Below, piece by piece: positions 10,762 through 22,636 of a DNA stretch of 64,000 bases. The notes under the pieces were generated by a model. That model had not been told where the DNA came from. It searched no databases and saw only the letters and a program-made list of their open reading frames with translations. A program made the position numbers and the translations under genes. Positions within the stretch are counted from its first letter, which is position 1. Each line of letters begins with the position of its first letter. The stretch comes from Endothia cerciana (Eukaryota > Ascomycota > Sordariomycetes > Diaporthales > Cryphonectriaceae): NCBI GenBank assembly GCA_026119935.1, contig JALRMH010000022.1, positions 124,001 to 188,000 of the forward strand. Reading direction: 5' to 3'.

Positions 10762-13700
10762 TCAATTTCCTGCGACTGCACCGTTCTCAGCCGGCGCCAC
10801 GTTCTGCGCACCCTTCTCCACATCAGTCTTGACCTCTTTCGATTCCGCACTCTTCTCATCCTTCTTCCCGTTGTTGAGCAGCAGCGCCCTAAAGTCGGCA
10901 TTGCTCTTCATCACAGGTTTGGTTGGCTCGGCACCGTTCGATACCGGTTGTGAAGGAGAGCTTTCGCCCTCGTTCTTGGCCCCGCCGGCAGACTTGCTGG
11001 CCTTGTTGATCACGCCCGTGAAGCCACCCCTCCTCCCCTTGGTCTTGCCTCCTAGTAGCGGTCGGCGGATCATGGTCGAAGGTGGCGCCATCAGGGTGGT
11101 CTTCTTGTCTGGGGGACCAGGTGCTGGCGGCTTCTGGTCGATGCGGTCGATCCGTGTCTCACCCTTCTCCTGAAAGAGCGCGCCAACGGATCCCGTCCTG
11201 AGCTTTCGCCCCTCAACCTCCACGCCGTCGAGCGACAGTTGGGCTTTGCCAGCCGTTGCCGCGTCGACAAACTCGAGGATCGCGCCGCCGTGGTCTGGTC
11301 GGAGTGTGAGTTTCGAAAGCTGCCCGTGGGGTTCCACCAGCAGCCGCACGCGCGCATCGTTCACCGTGTCGGGAACGCCCATGATCGCAAATGTCCGCCC
11401 TGCTGCGGCCTCTTTCGGCCCTCCCTTGCCATCCTTGCGGTCAGGCATAGCCGCGTCACCCTCATCATCGAGCACACCGCTCGGGGCAGGAGGCGGCGAC
11501 GCTGATGGGCCGGTTCTCGAGACGAGCTTGAAGTTGACCGGCTTAGACTTCTCCACATTCAGGATCTGGTTCCTGAACTTTGTCTTGTCCAGCTCGGTAA
11601 TCGCAGTCTCCGCATGCTCCTTCGTCTCGAAAGCAACAAACGCGCTGCCACGGCTCTTCCCGGCCATGTCCGATAGTATGCGTACACGCTCCACCTTCCC
11701 GTACTTCTCGAAGAGGGCCCTAACGTCGGCCTCGGAGGCTTCTTGTGGCACGCCGGTGGCGTGGACCTCGCGGCCTTCCTCAATTGCCCCATCGCGCTGC
11801 TTCTTAGCACTAGGGTTGGAGAATTTTGCCCCCAGCTTGAACCTGCCCTCCAACACCTTGCCATCCAGTTGTGTTGCCTTTGCGGCTGCCTCTGCGTTGC
11901 GGAAGGAGACGTAGCAGAAGCGACGGTGTGTGTTGAACTTGAGACTGGGCCATCGGACTGAAAAGATCTCGCCACACCCCTTGAACAGATTGCGGATATA
12001 TTGCTCGTCTGCATGCGGGGGGTAGTTGGTCACGAAAAGGGTGACGCCCGTCGCGGGGCTCACCGTGATTTGATCCTGACCAAAGTACTTGCCATTCCTC
12101 AGCAGCGCAGATTGTGCTTGATCGGGGGTGTCAAATTCAATCAGACAGACGATTGACTTTCCGTCAGCTTCGTGCTTGAATTCGAGATTCTTGATGTGGC
12201 CGTAATCGCGGAGGTACTGCCGGACCTTGGTCTTCGTAGCGTCAGCCGGCAGGCTTGACACAAAGATGGAGGTGTTTTCCCGATCCCGCTTCAATCGTTG
12301 CTGCTCGGCTGTTGATTCTGACTTGACGCGCTTGGTCGGGGTCTCGGCGTCTCCGGTAGAGTCCTCATCCCGCACCCTCTTCCTAGAGGATGTCTCATCT
12401 GCGTCCTGGGTCACCGCCTTAGCGGCAGCTACTTGGGCTTGCTCCTGGTACTGTGCCATTTGCGCCTCGTAAGCAGCTGCCTGTTCGTCCTGCCTGCGCT
12501 TCGCCACAGCCTTCGTGCCCTTGTGGACAGCATCGCTGGCGCGACGCACCGTCTCTGGTGGCTCGTAGTCGTTGCAATGTTGCAAGTAGACCTCGAATAC
12601 CTTCTCGGGCCAGTCGATCGTCGGTCGTTTGACGGCGCGGGCAAGGACGTTGGTGGCCAGGGTAGGTATGTGCAACTGCTTGGACACCTTGGTGGCAGGC
12701 GTCGGGCTCCGACCACTACTTCTTCCCTTGTGCGTCGAGAATATCGACATTTCCCACATATAGAAGGAGAGCCAGAAATTGTAATTGTCGGCATATATGG
12801 GCTTTTTGGCCAGGTCGTTCCAGAACTGGCGGGCACCATCAATAGTGGCCCTCGTCTCAGTGAGATACTGAACGTGGATGCGCTGCAGGCGAAAGTTTGG
12901 GTCACCCTTGTAGTCCTTGCCATAGAGGCGCTGACCCCAGATGTCGACGTCCTCCAAGGCTGCTGTCAGGCCTATCTCGGCGACGTCGGAATCCTCATCT
13001 GTCGCGTTGGCGTTCATAGCCCGACGCTTCAGATAGCCGCACCAGGCAGCATACATGTCGATCACGCCAGTCATCCCGTCCTTGTCGAGCTGGCCACTGG
13101 CGGTGGCGGCATGCTTGATGCGCTCGATGTTGTCATAAGACAGGCCGGCTTCCTCGGCGGCCAGTATGTAGCGCGCCCAGAGAGTGCCAGCCCAAGGGCA
13201 ATGGGAGACGGCGCGCTGCAGGGTGTCGAGCAGGTTCGGCAGGAGGCGGCCCAGGTCTGGGGTGCTAGCTTTTCCCGTGCTTGCGACGGTGTGCAGGGAC
13301 GATAGCCAGACGACAAAGTCGGTCCAGACGCTCTCTTCCCTCGAGAACATACCAGTCAGGGCACGAGAGAACAGGCCGAGACAGATATCGACCAGCAGCC
13401 CTTGCATGCTTCCGCCCTTCTTGTTCTGTCTCATTTCCCATTCCAGATATTCCAGCATGGCGGCCCTCTCCTCCCGTCCTCCCTTGTCCTCGTGCTGCGC
13501 CCGGAGGATCTTGAGCTCGAACGCCTCCCGGTCGTCCCAGATCTTGCGGGCGTCTCGGGCAGCCGTCGTGACCTCCCGCATCGTGCTCTCGTAGGCCGGC
13601 CGGTTGTACTCGGACAGGAAGGTAGAAAACATCTGCGAGGTGTCGTCCCAGGTCTTGTGCGGGGTCGCGAGGCGGTTCCTAAAGAGGTGGGTGATGCGCC

Positions 13701-14109
13701 GGAGGCCCTCGTTGGTCCGCGATGTCGACAGCAGCTCCATCTCCAGGGAGATCCACTTGTTCCACAGCTCATGGCTATCGTTCAGGCGGTACTTGGTAGC
13801 CTCGTAGCCCTGCTGCCAGAGGCTCAGGGCTGCATCGAGGGAGAAGGCCTCGCGGCCGACCATCCTCTCTTCGTGGGAGAGGCCTTGGCCAGCAGTGCTG
13901 CGGGAGTAGCACTCGAGGTAGAGGGACCAGAAGTACTCGCAGTATGCAGTCCACAGACTGATGCTGCCGAACTCGGCGTTGATGGCCTGCTTGTAGCGCT
14001 CGAGGACGTCGACACGGCTGTTGAGATCCCTGCCCTTGGTGCGGCCCTCCTCCTCAATCAGGTTCAGCCAGGCGTCCTCGCCGAGGGGTGGCACGTGGTT
14101 GTTGGCCAT
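10762..14109 (-). CDS. prp24: U4/U6 snRNP recycling factor, Prp24/SART3 type
   Basis: Intronless, 1,115 residues. Nuclear RNA-binding protein that re-anneals U4 and U6 snRNAs after splicing. The first half (about 1-560) is made of HAT helical repeats (for example LWTAYCEYFWSLYLE and LWNKWISLEMELL), the SART3-like arrangement found in filamentous fungi rather than the short budding-yeast Prp24. Four RRM-type domains follow at about 606 (SIFVSSLPADATKTKVRQYL), 690 (LFVTNYPPHADEQYIRNLF), 783 (VHATGVPQEASEADVRALF) and 905 (TFAIMGVPDTVNDARVRLL). Near the C-terminus, SNADFRALLLNNGKK (about 1068) resembles the Lsm-interaction motif that docks the Lsm2-8 ring on U6. The start is the first ATG of the long frame (MANNHVPPLGEDAW). 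A bipartite KKRVRDE/KRVK-like basic patch just before RRM1 may be the nuclear signal. Confidence 0.93.
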   Translation of the reverse strand: MANNHVPPLGEDAWLNLIEEEGRTKGRDLNSRVDVLERYKQAINAEFGSISLWTAYCEYFWSLYLECYSRSTAGQGLSHEERMVGREAFSLDAALSLWQQGYEATKYRLNDSHELWNKWISLEMELLSTSRTNEGLRRITHLFRNRLATPHKTWDDTSQMFSTFLSEYNRPAYESTMREVTTAARDARKIWDDREAFELKILRAQHEDKGGREERAAMLEYLEWEMRQNKKGGSMQGLLVDICLGLFSRALTGMFSREESVWTDFVVWLSSLHTVASTGKASTPDLGRLLPNLLDTLQRAVSHCPWAGTLWARYILAAEEAGLSYDNIERIKHAATASGQLDKDGMTGVIDMYAAWCGYLKRRAMNANATDEDSDVAEIGLTAALEDVDIWGQRLYGKDYKGDPNFRLQRIHVQYLTETRATIDGARQFWNDLAKKPIYADNYNFWLSFYMWEMSIFSTHKGRSSGRSPTPATKVSKQLHIPTLATNVLARAVKRPTIDWPEKVFEVYLQHCNDYEPPETVRRASDAVHKGTKAVAKRRQDEQAAAYEAQMAQYQEQAQVAAAKAVTQDADETSSRKRVRDEDSTGDAETPTKRVKSESTAEQQRLKRDRENTSIFVSSLPADATKTKVRQYLRDYGHIKNLEFKHEADGKSIVCLIEFDTPDQAQSALLRNGKYFGQDQITVSPATGVTLFVTNYPPHADEQYIRNLFKGCGEIFSVRWPSLKFNTHRRFCYVSFRNAEAAAKATQLDGKVLEGRFKLGAKFSNPSAKKQRDGAIEEGREVHATGVPQEASEADVRALFEKYGKVERVRILSDMAGKSRGSAFVAFETKEHAETAITELDKTKFRNQILNVEKSKPVNFKLVSRTGPSASPPPAPSGVLDDEGDAAMPDRKDGKGGPKEAAAGRTFAIMGVPDTVNDARVRLLVEPHGQLSKLTLRPDHGGAILEFVDAATAGKAQLSLDGVEVEGRKLRTGSVGALFQEKGETRIDRIDQKPPAPGPPDKKTTLMAPPSTMIRRPLLGGKTKGRRGGFTGVINKASKSAGGAKNEGESSPSQPVSNGAEPTKPVMKSNADFRALLLNNGKKDEKSAESKEVKTDVEKGAQNVAPAENGAVAGN

Positions 14110-14817
14110 GGTCGCGTTGACGCAGCAGGGACTGCGTCACGAGGGGTAGGCCGGATCGGGTCAGGTCGAGTCGGGACGCCGGTCGGCAAAAGTCTTTGTC
14201 GCGACGTGTCCGAGCGCGCAGCTCAGCCGCAAGGGGTGGGAAGACGATGGCCGATCTCTGCTGGGGAACGTGTGCGGGCTGAGATGTGCGTGTTTCCCGC
14301 TCGCTCTGGCCTCAGGAACGGCGACGCGCAAACGAGAGATGGAACTCGTCGATCGGCGTTGGCTTGGGCCTTGCCCTCAACCTCAACCTCAGCTTCGACC
14401 TGTGGGAGCGGGTGCGCGGGTGTCGGTGGGGTCCTGTGCTCGTGTCAGGCGGCCGCTCTTCCTGTCCCTCCTCTTCCACGTCGCAAAGGAAAACCGAAGA
14501 CGATGGTGCTGGAAGAAATCGCACCATCTGAGAAAGGAAGGGGAACCGTGGATAACAGATGGGGCCGAGGAGCGCGGCGAGATGGGACAATGAAAGTCCA
14601 GCAGAAGAGTTCCCGGTGCAGAGAAGGGGAGGGGGGGTGTGGGAAATACGAGGATGTCGATGCAGACCGCGACCAGAGGAAGAGTAACTGACTCTGACTG
14701 AATCTGACTCTGGCCGACGAGAGAGCCTAGACCGGGGACTGAACTTTGAGGCAGGGTCGGATAAGAACTGTAGGGGCCCACTCTTGCTCCCCGGTACCAC
14801 TCACACACAGTGACCCC
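14110..14817. other. Promoter-side flank of the U4/U6 factor gene
   Basis: No gene recognised. This holds the leader and promoter for the minus-strand gene ending at 14109. Long open frames on the plus strand here continue from inside the antisense of that gene and look non-coding. Confidence 0.5.
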
Positions 14818-14857
14818 TAGCGTGCCAGGTGCCTAGGCACTACCGCAAGGCACGCTA
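14818..14857. repeat. 40-bp inverted repeat enclosing a 12-bp perfect palindrome
   Basis: TAGCGTGCC at 14818-14826 is repeated in inverse as GGCACGCTA at 14849-14857. Between them GTGCCTAGGCAC (14829-14840) is a perfect palindrome. The two nested inverted repeats could fold as a cruciform or hairpin. Function unknown. Confidence 0.85.
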
Positions 14858-14910
14858 AAACACCCCAGATGCCACTACACTGCACCGCACTGCACACCGT
14901 ACCCTGGCAC

Positions 14911-14954
14911 GGTCACTGACAAGGTCACCACTGACAAGGTCACTGACAAGGTCA
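14911..14954. repeat. Short direct repeats of CACTGACAAGGT
   Basis: GTCACTGACAAGGTCAC-type units occur three times in 44 bases, sharing the core CACTGACAAGGTCAC. Imperfect tandem repeat in a non-coding gap. Confidence 0.8.
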
Positions 14955-15029
14955 CTACCTACCCGCGCCTGTAGCGGGCCCAGTCAGCTGGGGGTGCCGG
15001 CTCCGAGCTGTGCCGGGCACAGTCCTCCC

Positions 15030-15045
15030 GTACCTACTTAGGTAC
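15030..15045. repeat. 16-bp inverted repeat
   Basis: GTACCTA at 15030-15036 is followed after two bases by TAGGTAC at 15039-15045. It lies in the same palindrome-rich patch as the 14818-14857 element. Confidence 0.8.
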
Positions 15046-18000
15046 TCGGCACGCTGGGTGCGGACACCCACGGTGCTGAGAGAATGAGGGGTTCGCGATA
15101 TATAGTCGCGATCCCTCGCCCTGGTTCCTTCTGCTAATTGACTAGTGACGCTCCCATGTCAGGTGTTTGAGACCAGTTCACTCCTAGGAGAAACAAGAAG
15201 ACGGGATGACATCAAGACTTACGAAATCTGCGTGTCTGGGTCTAGTAGGGCTGATATAATGCCGTGGCCTAGAGGTAAAGACATTCCGAAAGAGGAAGAA
15301 AAGAACAAAGAAAAAGGAAAAGAACCCATGTATCGTCTCGTCCTTGATAGGGGAATAGATACGTTCACTGCTCCGAGGCACGGAACGGCCTTGAAGAAGA
15401 AGGGCGCGTGGTTTGTTAGGTTGACCTGCCCTGCCCTGCCCTGCTATACTGTGCTGTGCCGTGCTGCGCCCTGCTCTCTGCCCTGGCCCACGGGTGGAGA
15501 GGCTATATCTCAGCCAGTGCCGTGGTAGGGGGTGCACCGTGGGGGAGGGGGGCTTTGGCACGGGTGTGGTAGTGCCACTACCCGTAAGGACTGCCCCAGT
15601 ATGTCGTCATACCGTCCATGAGGGCAGAAAAGGCCATGGAGCCACAGGATGGTCTTTTTAAACTTCTAGACCCTTCTGATCCCTGACCTTCTGCATTTCC
15701 GTACCAGAACTCCTGTCGCCCTCTCTCGCGTGTTCCACCACCATAATCCCACCGACCCTGATACGCGGTGCGGGCCATCTGCCTGCGTTGCGACAGCTCA
15801 AAGGGCCCGAACGGCTGCTGGCGGCCTCGCCTGTCCGTGCTGTCTTTGTGCCCTGGTGCCGTACTGTACAAGGTTCGTGCCAGGATGCCCGGGCCTCACA
15901 CCTTGGGGAGACACGGAGAACGCCCCGCGGAGAAGCCATCCTCAATTTCAGCGTCTTATTCCCGTGGCTTTCTCTTGGCGCGCAGGAGGCTGCCACTCTG
16001 CTGCCAGACGGGACCATGCCAGCGTGCCGTCTTACCCGGGCCTCCGCGCCTGCTGATGAGAATCCACCCGAACTGGACCTCGTCCGGGCTCTTGGCGGCA
16101 AGGAGGCAGGGCCCGAGTTGACACTATTGAGTATATTATCAGCAGGAGGGGGACAGACACATGACAACCTCAGGTCGATCCCTTCCCCCCCCCCCCCCCT
16201 TCAGACCCCATGTTGGCCAGGCCTCTCCGCATCTAACAACGTTAGGCGCCCCCAGGCCCTGCAGCGCACATCTCAGAGGAGCCGCCCGTCCGATCCGGCG
16301 CCGGCCCATTCTAGATCGGGCCGGTCAGCCTTAATGTGCGGAATGACGTGGTCCTGCACTCTGGGCAGCTTCGTGACATTACCCTCGATCAACCTTATTC
16401 CAGGACGGGCAGCGACTTTGTCGGGGTTGTGGATCTTCTATCAGCCCTTCACCGTCAATCTCGCAGGGAGAAGAGGAGCGTCCCCTGAACATCAGTTTCC
16501 CTTTCGGCAGCCAGTAGGGATTCATACCCGGTCTCAACTCGGAAGCGTTCCCGCGCGGTTCCAGGGTCCCTACCCGCCAAGGCCGCTGTCGGTCGGGACC
16601 CCCAATGGTCACAGCTCTCGTGCCAGTCGGCGCCAGCTCATTTGATGTCGGGACAGCCGCCTAGGCAGCAGGTTCCGATCCTAATCGAAAGGGACAGGCT
16701 ACACATAAATAAGCCGAGCCGCTTGAAAATTGACGTGTGCGGACGAAGGCACGCAGGCACGGGAGAGAAACATCTGCCGGTTTGAGAGCAAGAAGCCCCA
16801 ACAACGAAGATCAGAGGCCTATCTATTGTCGATAGGCTAGGATCAAAAGGATCCGGCAATGATGAGGCCCGTCGCCGACAAGCCTTGTAATCCTTTGGCT
16901 TGCAGCATTCGGAGCCTGGCTGGGGCAGGCATACTATAGTAGAGTAGATATACACGACGAGAAATGGTCGTGGCAAACAAAAAAAGAAGAGAAGAAAAAA
17001 GGAAGAAGAAAAAATTGGGGGGGGGGGGAGGGGAAGAGTAGATAAGCTGGATTTTAGGATCTCCCGGTTTTTGGTTTGTTTTCCCTCCTTGTTCCAACTG
17101 AAGGATCGAGTCTATTGCACTGCGCGGGTTCTTAAGTTGCATGATGCCATACCGCCTCATCAAGCCTCGATAATAGCCACCAGCGCGACTGGAAACTGCA
17201 CTGTACACTCCTAGAGCTCCCATATTGATATTACCGACATTGACACGGCGTTCTATTACCTTACTTGACTGCTTCGCAGTGATCTAAGATATGCGTGGCC
17301 ATCCCGCTTGCGATCCGACTTTCAGCCTCCTCACCCAGGTGAGACCACTGACCAGTCTTGCTAATTTAGGCAAAGGGAGCCAAGAATAATCCGATACAAG
17401 GCTTCCAGGCGCCGGTTAATGCCGTTGCTTCTGATATCTCCAGTGAGGAGCCTTACCATTTCTGTTCCCTGGTGCCCATTTCATCTTCCCCCAGGCGCGC
17501 TCGGTACGCCAGGCTGACAAAACATCCACCAAGAACTCGTACTGAACGCGTCCGACTGGCTAGGTATTGTAAAAGGCATGGGCATTTATTGTGGTTATTT
17601 GCGGTACCACTGGGCAAGCAGCCGAGGACTGGAGCAATATCGGCTTCTCTATCATTATTTGGGAGGGGACGTTCTGTTCTTATATGAGGGGTCTTGGAAC
17701 ATCGTCAGCCTTGTCTCACGTGTCAGATTTGGATCTATCTGCTCTCCCGCAACATAGCTGTACCTATTACAAACGGGTGTCGTGGAACCGCCCCGTAAGA
17801 ACAACAAAGAATGTGTGGTCTTTCGTAGCAAGGGATACGGGGGCTCAAGAGAGAAGGACGCTCACTCTCTTGGCCCGCAAGCGCTGACTCCAACAGCCAG
17901 CCGCAGCTCCAAGGCGTAGACGGAGAAAAGAACACAGCCGGAAAGGTCACAATGCGACCAGGCTCTCGGCCGACGGAGTGCTTATCCAGGTCTTGAGTAA

Positions 18001-18636
18001 GGGCAATAAAGGCTACACAAGAGGGGCCAATAGGGATCTGCATAAGAGAAGAACGCATTGGATTTTTCAAAATTAGAGTGGAGAAAGGAGCGCGGGTGGC
18101 TACGGCTTTATAGTTCTCTGATCAGAGCCCGGCGCACATAGTTGGAGCCCTGAACAGATTCATAACCCCCGGAACACTATAAATCCGTATTTGTCCACCT
18201 CTGAGCGCTCGCAGCTTAGAAGACCTCGGTTCTGATACATTTCACCCGAAAGAACAGGAATTTAGAGGGTCTTCGCCTTGGACATCCTATACTCAATAAT
18301 CTGAAAAGAATTACTAGACCTTCTAGGCTATAATTCACAAATTGAGAACCTGATATCCGCCTCTTCTCAGTACACAAGTACTTAGATACCTTTCTTGGTG
18401 GTTGTTGGCTGGGCTCTAGGCTTACTTCAATAACAACTCGAAATCAGTGGCCACACGCATGTTGCTACACGCACGATAAGTAGGTTATCTTTGCCCGCCT
18501 TCTCCGCACACTGTTCGAAATTGCTTTCCATTCATATCACTTCCCTTTGCCCTCCCTCTGCTCTCATCTCGTAACACATGCACGAACTTCCCAATCGCAC
18601 AACCTTGAAGTCCGTCGTCACACCTCGGATTACGAT
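15046..18636. other. Gene-poor region
   Basis: About 3.6 kb with no gene I can support. It includes a CCCTG-rich microsatellite-like stretch (about 15428-15485), a run of 14 C at about 16185, and a purine tract with poly-G at about 16978-17035. Open frames such as 15788-16645 have no domain-like content and skewed low-complexity composition. Confidence 0.55.
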
Positions 18637-18990
18637 ATGGACACCGAGCGCGGCAAAGACACGAGTGCGACACTGTTCTTCACCGTTAAGAATGCCCATA
18701 TACATACGATAGAGAGGCCCTACATCCATAGTTACATACCGAAAGACATTCTCCGGGCGAATCTGACGTATCATTCCGTCGACGATATCAGCATACGCGA
18801 CCTTAGGACACACCCACTGACCTACAAAGATCATGGCGTCAGTGTGACGCGACTTGGCACTGCGCTTTCCCGCGATGGCTTCGACGACCCCGAGAAGATC
18901 AAGAAGGCGTACTTCGGGGAAGTCCAGTCAGTCCTGCGTGAGGTGCTAGGAGCAGAGGATGTGCGCATCTTTGGGTACCAGGTATGCCCT
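18637..18990 (+). pseudogene. N-terminal fragment of an AsaB/GA4-desaturase-like oxygenase
   Basis: An open frame from ATG 18637 encodes about 115 residues (DTSATLFFTVKNAHIH ... GVSVTRLG ... EVQSVLREVLGAEDVRIFGYQ). These resemble the N-terminal part of the fungal hydroxylase/desaturase AsaB family, as judged from memory of the family pattern. Those enzymes are about 280-320 residues and carry their metal and cosubstrate residues in the second half. Here the frame runs into GTATGC at 18982 and a stop at 19021, and I find no continuation on the plus strand that restores the remaining domain. The simplest reading is a truncated relic. An alternative is a gene whose remaining exons have diverged beyond recognition. 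Confidence 0.5.
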
Positions 18991-19329
18991 CATCAAGCCG
19001 ACGGAACCCGACGCAACGCTTAAAGTGTATAGTAGTTGTTCACTATAAACTTCTTTTCAACAAGTCCTCGTACCCAGTTTCTGGAGTGACTTTGCTGGTA
19101 TTGGCAGACGGGAAGAATCTCACTATTCGCTTAACATCGCATTGGCTCCATCCATGTCTGGTAATGTTCATTGACAGAGAGTGATCACAGTCTGGCCAAA
19201 CGATGGCTACGGAAAATTAGAGGACACAATTCAAAGCCCAAAAAACAGGTGGAAAGACTTACCGTACCATGCTCCAATCTTTCTGTGTATATGCACTATT
19301 GCAATCTGCTCTACAGCAAAATTTTCGCG

Positions 19330-19975
19330 TCTAAGGATCCTGTACTGCCCCACAGTCGAGGAACTCACATGATCGACATATTTTGGTGAGGAAGGAGGTT
19401 GATGTCAAGACGACACGAGTTTCGGAGAGCTTCGAGGTCATCAGATGGTGGCATTTGCCATATGCCATCGAGGTGAATGGCAACATCACGATGTTGACGC
19501 ATGAAGAATGCAAAGGAGGAAGATCAAAATTGGTAGGCCGCAACTGAGAGTCCAGATGTCGTCGAATATTTCTGGATGGAATCCAAATAATGAGCTCCGA
19601 TGAGATTCAACCATGCCGGAGATGCACTCCCTTGTAGGAAGACGATATCGCCGGCGGTCGGAGTGATTTCGCGAAAGGCGTCTAGTCCGGCAGGGCCGCA
19701 ATCGAATGGAAGTTTGGAACAATTGTTCTGCTGGCCATTTCGCTGACCTTGTCTGTGTACAATAACGAAGGAGAACGGTGTTGCAGGGGGCTTTTTATTT
19801 TTATTTTTAGGTGCCAAATATGTCCCCAGCTGTAAGGACGACCAAGAAGGCTTGCCAAGTTCCCATAATTCTCACCAGAGAATAGCGATGTTTCCTTAGC
19901 CCTCATGGAGTGCAAATTTACAGCTCGAGCATATGTTTTCCCAATATCTTCGCCTGTCTAGATATTAGTTGATAT
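19330..19975 (-). pseudogene. Decayed copy of an uncharacterised fungal protein
   Basis: On the minus strand, protein-like segments follow each other in shifting frames. NIAILW and ELWQAFLVVLTAGDIFGT lie around 19800-19870. From about 19778 down come FSFVIVHRQGQRNGQ, CSKLPFDCGPAGLDAFREI, TPTAGDIVFLQGSASPAWLN and LIGAHY. Around 19520 a different frame gives NFDLPPLHSSCVNIVMLPFT. The order resembles a family of large fungal proteins (sometimes annotated as CorA-like) with a PSPxWLxxLGAHY motif, recalled from memory. In-frame stops and at least two frame changes make a functional gene unlikely. Confidence 0.45.
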
Positions 19976-22636
19976 TCACCTTTGCATTATCAGAACAGAG
20001 GCAGTAATCACCCTGGTTCTGAACGGCTCGATCCTGTGCAACATGCTGTGCCATCTGCATATTGCCTATTTTCTGATTAGTAGGTCTCTTCAGATCATGG
20101 TTGTACTACCAGTAATTGAAAAAGGTTCAATATCCGTGTAACATCAATAAGACTTCAAGTATTCCCATGGAACCTGTGGGACGGTGCACATTGTATACCT
20201 TGCTACCTTTTATTGATCGCCAAAACATGGAAAGTACACTTATTCATGCCCAGATATTCGAGTACGAGGCAGGCTCCCGAGCCACAGGTCAATCAGACCT
20301 TACCGAATGGTTCGGTGTTGTAGTCATACCGCACACGTCACTTTGCTGACGACCGTACGAATGTAATCTACAAATGCCAGCTATAAGAGGTATGATTGGA
20401 GATTCAGATGTACTAACATAGGTTACCACGTCAGAGAGCTCCTGTACCTTGCCTACTGGACAGTTTCTGTTCAGTTTCGGTTGAATTGCCAATGTCTGCT
20501 TTTCTTCATACACCACAACGCCAATGTCGGTTGCTGTCCGAATCTCAACAAGCAGCTGCACTACTTGATGCATGAGTCGAAAGTACTGCCTCACCAAGGT
20601 GTGGTACTTTATCTGCCTTGGCTTTGGACAGAAAAATTGGGACCATATCAATGAATATCACCATATTACCTAAATATGCTTCTTGGTCACACAATCCTCA
20701 TGGATACACCCATCAAATATTAATCCCCTTACCTTGCTTCATCGTACGAGGTATTCAATACTAGTGGAATTTATCTGTCCATTCCGAGGTTGCGCTTCTG
20801 GATTACTTTGGTGGAGTAGGTAAGAAGACGACTTCGCTGCGGCCAGTCATATTATGGCCCTGCACAAACAATGTAGATCAATCTTTAGCCCCGGCATTTA
20901 CAGACTATTTAATTTTCCGAAAAGTACCCACGTTGGAGAAAACCAGTATTGAAGATCATGTCTCCTCAACGGCGTATAATTACTATCTGCAGCTTCGTTT
21001 GGCAACCTGTAGCGTCACTTGAATCTCACTCTACCGATCCCCCAGACAGTGGTACTTATTACACATTATGATAGCAAGTATGCCCAAACAGAAGTCGAAG
21101 ACCAATCCATTGCCGCTCCTCCGTTCTCATGTAGCCATTTTTCCTGTACTTTGACGAGTTCGCAATGCCCCGAAGCTCTCTACATCTGCAACTTCTTTTT
21201 CAAGACCTGGCGATCTCGTCTAGCGCTGGTTTCCTTGACCTGCATGATGACTTCGGGAGCCGTACCCACGGTTCTCGGCCTGGTTGGCCGTCGAGTTCTG
21301 AAATTGAGCTTCCCAGCTGCGAATATACTGGGACATTTGTCCATGTTGGGTCTTCTGACCCAGAATTCGCCTCTCATAGGCTGAGTCTTGGTGAGAATAT
21401 GTGTCCACAGGCTGTGTGGAGGGCAGGCGATTGAGATTTTCTGATGTAACGGGCAAAGTGCGTTTCTGAGATTGAAAAGATGTGCTATACATCATCACAG
21501 AGGTCAGCACTGAAATAATCAGATCTCTTCCTGAGCTTTTTGGGTCGAAGCCGGCAATGCCACATACGTGTTTTGTTGCGGAGTAGTCATTTTAGCTGGA
21601 GGGGAAGGCCTGTGTTCAGACTTGACTATTGAGAAGGATTCGCGAATGAATTTGGTTTTGGAGAAGTTTGATGAACATTCAGTGATGGCTGCTTGTTAGT
21701 TAAAGATGTAATGGGGTAGCTTCCGTTTATACCACGGCTTGAGCCCATATTTCGCCCGATCTTGCACGCCTTCCAAGGAAATTGTCCAACCCTCACAAGG
21801 GCTTCCAATGTGTTTCACAACGAAGCCCCTTCACCCTTTCGACAATCAGTTTGAGAGTCATGAAGGGAATCTGATCTTATTTCCGCTAAGATATCCCTTC
21901 AGTATTCCTTCCACTGGGCGTGTGCCGTGCAGCGTGTAAGATTCTGCCTAAATCGACCCTGTGCTGGAGGTAAGTCATTACAACCCTTGTGCAGGTTGCT
22001 CATGTGGGATGACCATCGCTTGATCATCTAAAGGGCTTGAAAGGCCTGCAAATTTGCGTGGACCGGACCTATTACAAAGAATTTTTATGGTTCTTCACGG
22101 ACCTAAAACTAACACTTTGCCTCAAGTTCGAGATGTGCCAATGAGTCTCGTCACGAAAAGACAATGCTGGTGTTGGTGCTGAGGTGAGCAGTGTTATATG
22201 GCAGCCAAGGGCTAAAGGCTCTGAATACGTTCGATGAAATAATTTAACAAATTAGGGCCACGAAAATGAAGCTTCGGATCCGGAACGAATTCATGAACGT
22301 TGTTTCGATACACGACGAACCAACTTTGCTATACTAAGGTGATAATTGGCCTTCCTGAGATGCATGCGCCTCCCAGTTCTGTGGAACACACAAGTGATAT
22401 GATAGGGCCACTGAATGTTCTATATGTACCCAGTCAGAGGCTTCTTCCCGAAGCCACAATTATGCAGGATAGTAGAAGGGGTGCAGAGAAGTGAGCACGC
22501 TCTTTGCAGTCACACTTGATACTATGTGCTAAGCCGTTGATCACAGCAGGGGTCGGACGTTTGAAGCTTTGACATTAAGACTGAACTATCATTGAGATTA
22601 AGAAGGAGATATTGATCGTAAGCTCCAAAACCATTA
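19976..22636. other. AT-richer gene-poor region
   Basis: No supportable gene in about 2.7 kb. Two minus-strand frames (20289-20651 and 21220-21510) look somewhat protein-like (for example VQLLVEIRTATDIGVVVYEE) and could be further relics continuing the decayed gene at 19.3-19.9 kb. I cannot assign them. The composition is more AT-rich than the flanking genes. Confidence 0.4.

Noticed and set aside
13402..14691. 429-residue plus-strand frame overlapping the 5' end of the U4/U6 factor
   Set aside because: Mostly antisense to HAT repeats, and the extension past 14109 is compositionally random.
16185..16199. Runs of 10-16 C or G at about 16185, 17020, 27112, 35224, 43516 and 54524 as signal
   Set aside because: Isolated homopolymers in non-coding gaps with no positional pattern. 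Also a common site of sequencing error.
15788..16645. 285-residue plus-strand frame in the gene-poor region
   Set aside because: No domain, contains a poly-C-derived run of prolines, and overlapping frames are equally open. Probably GC-driven.
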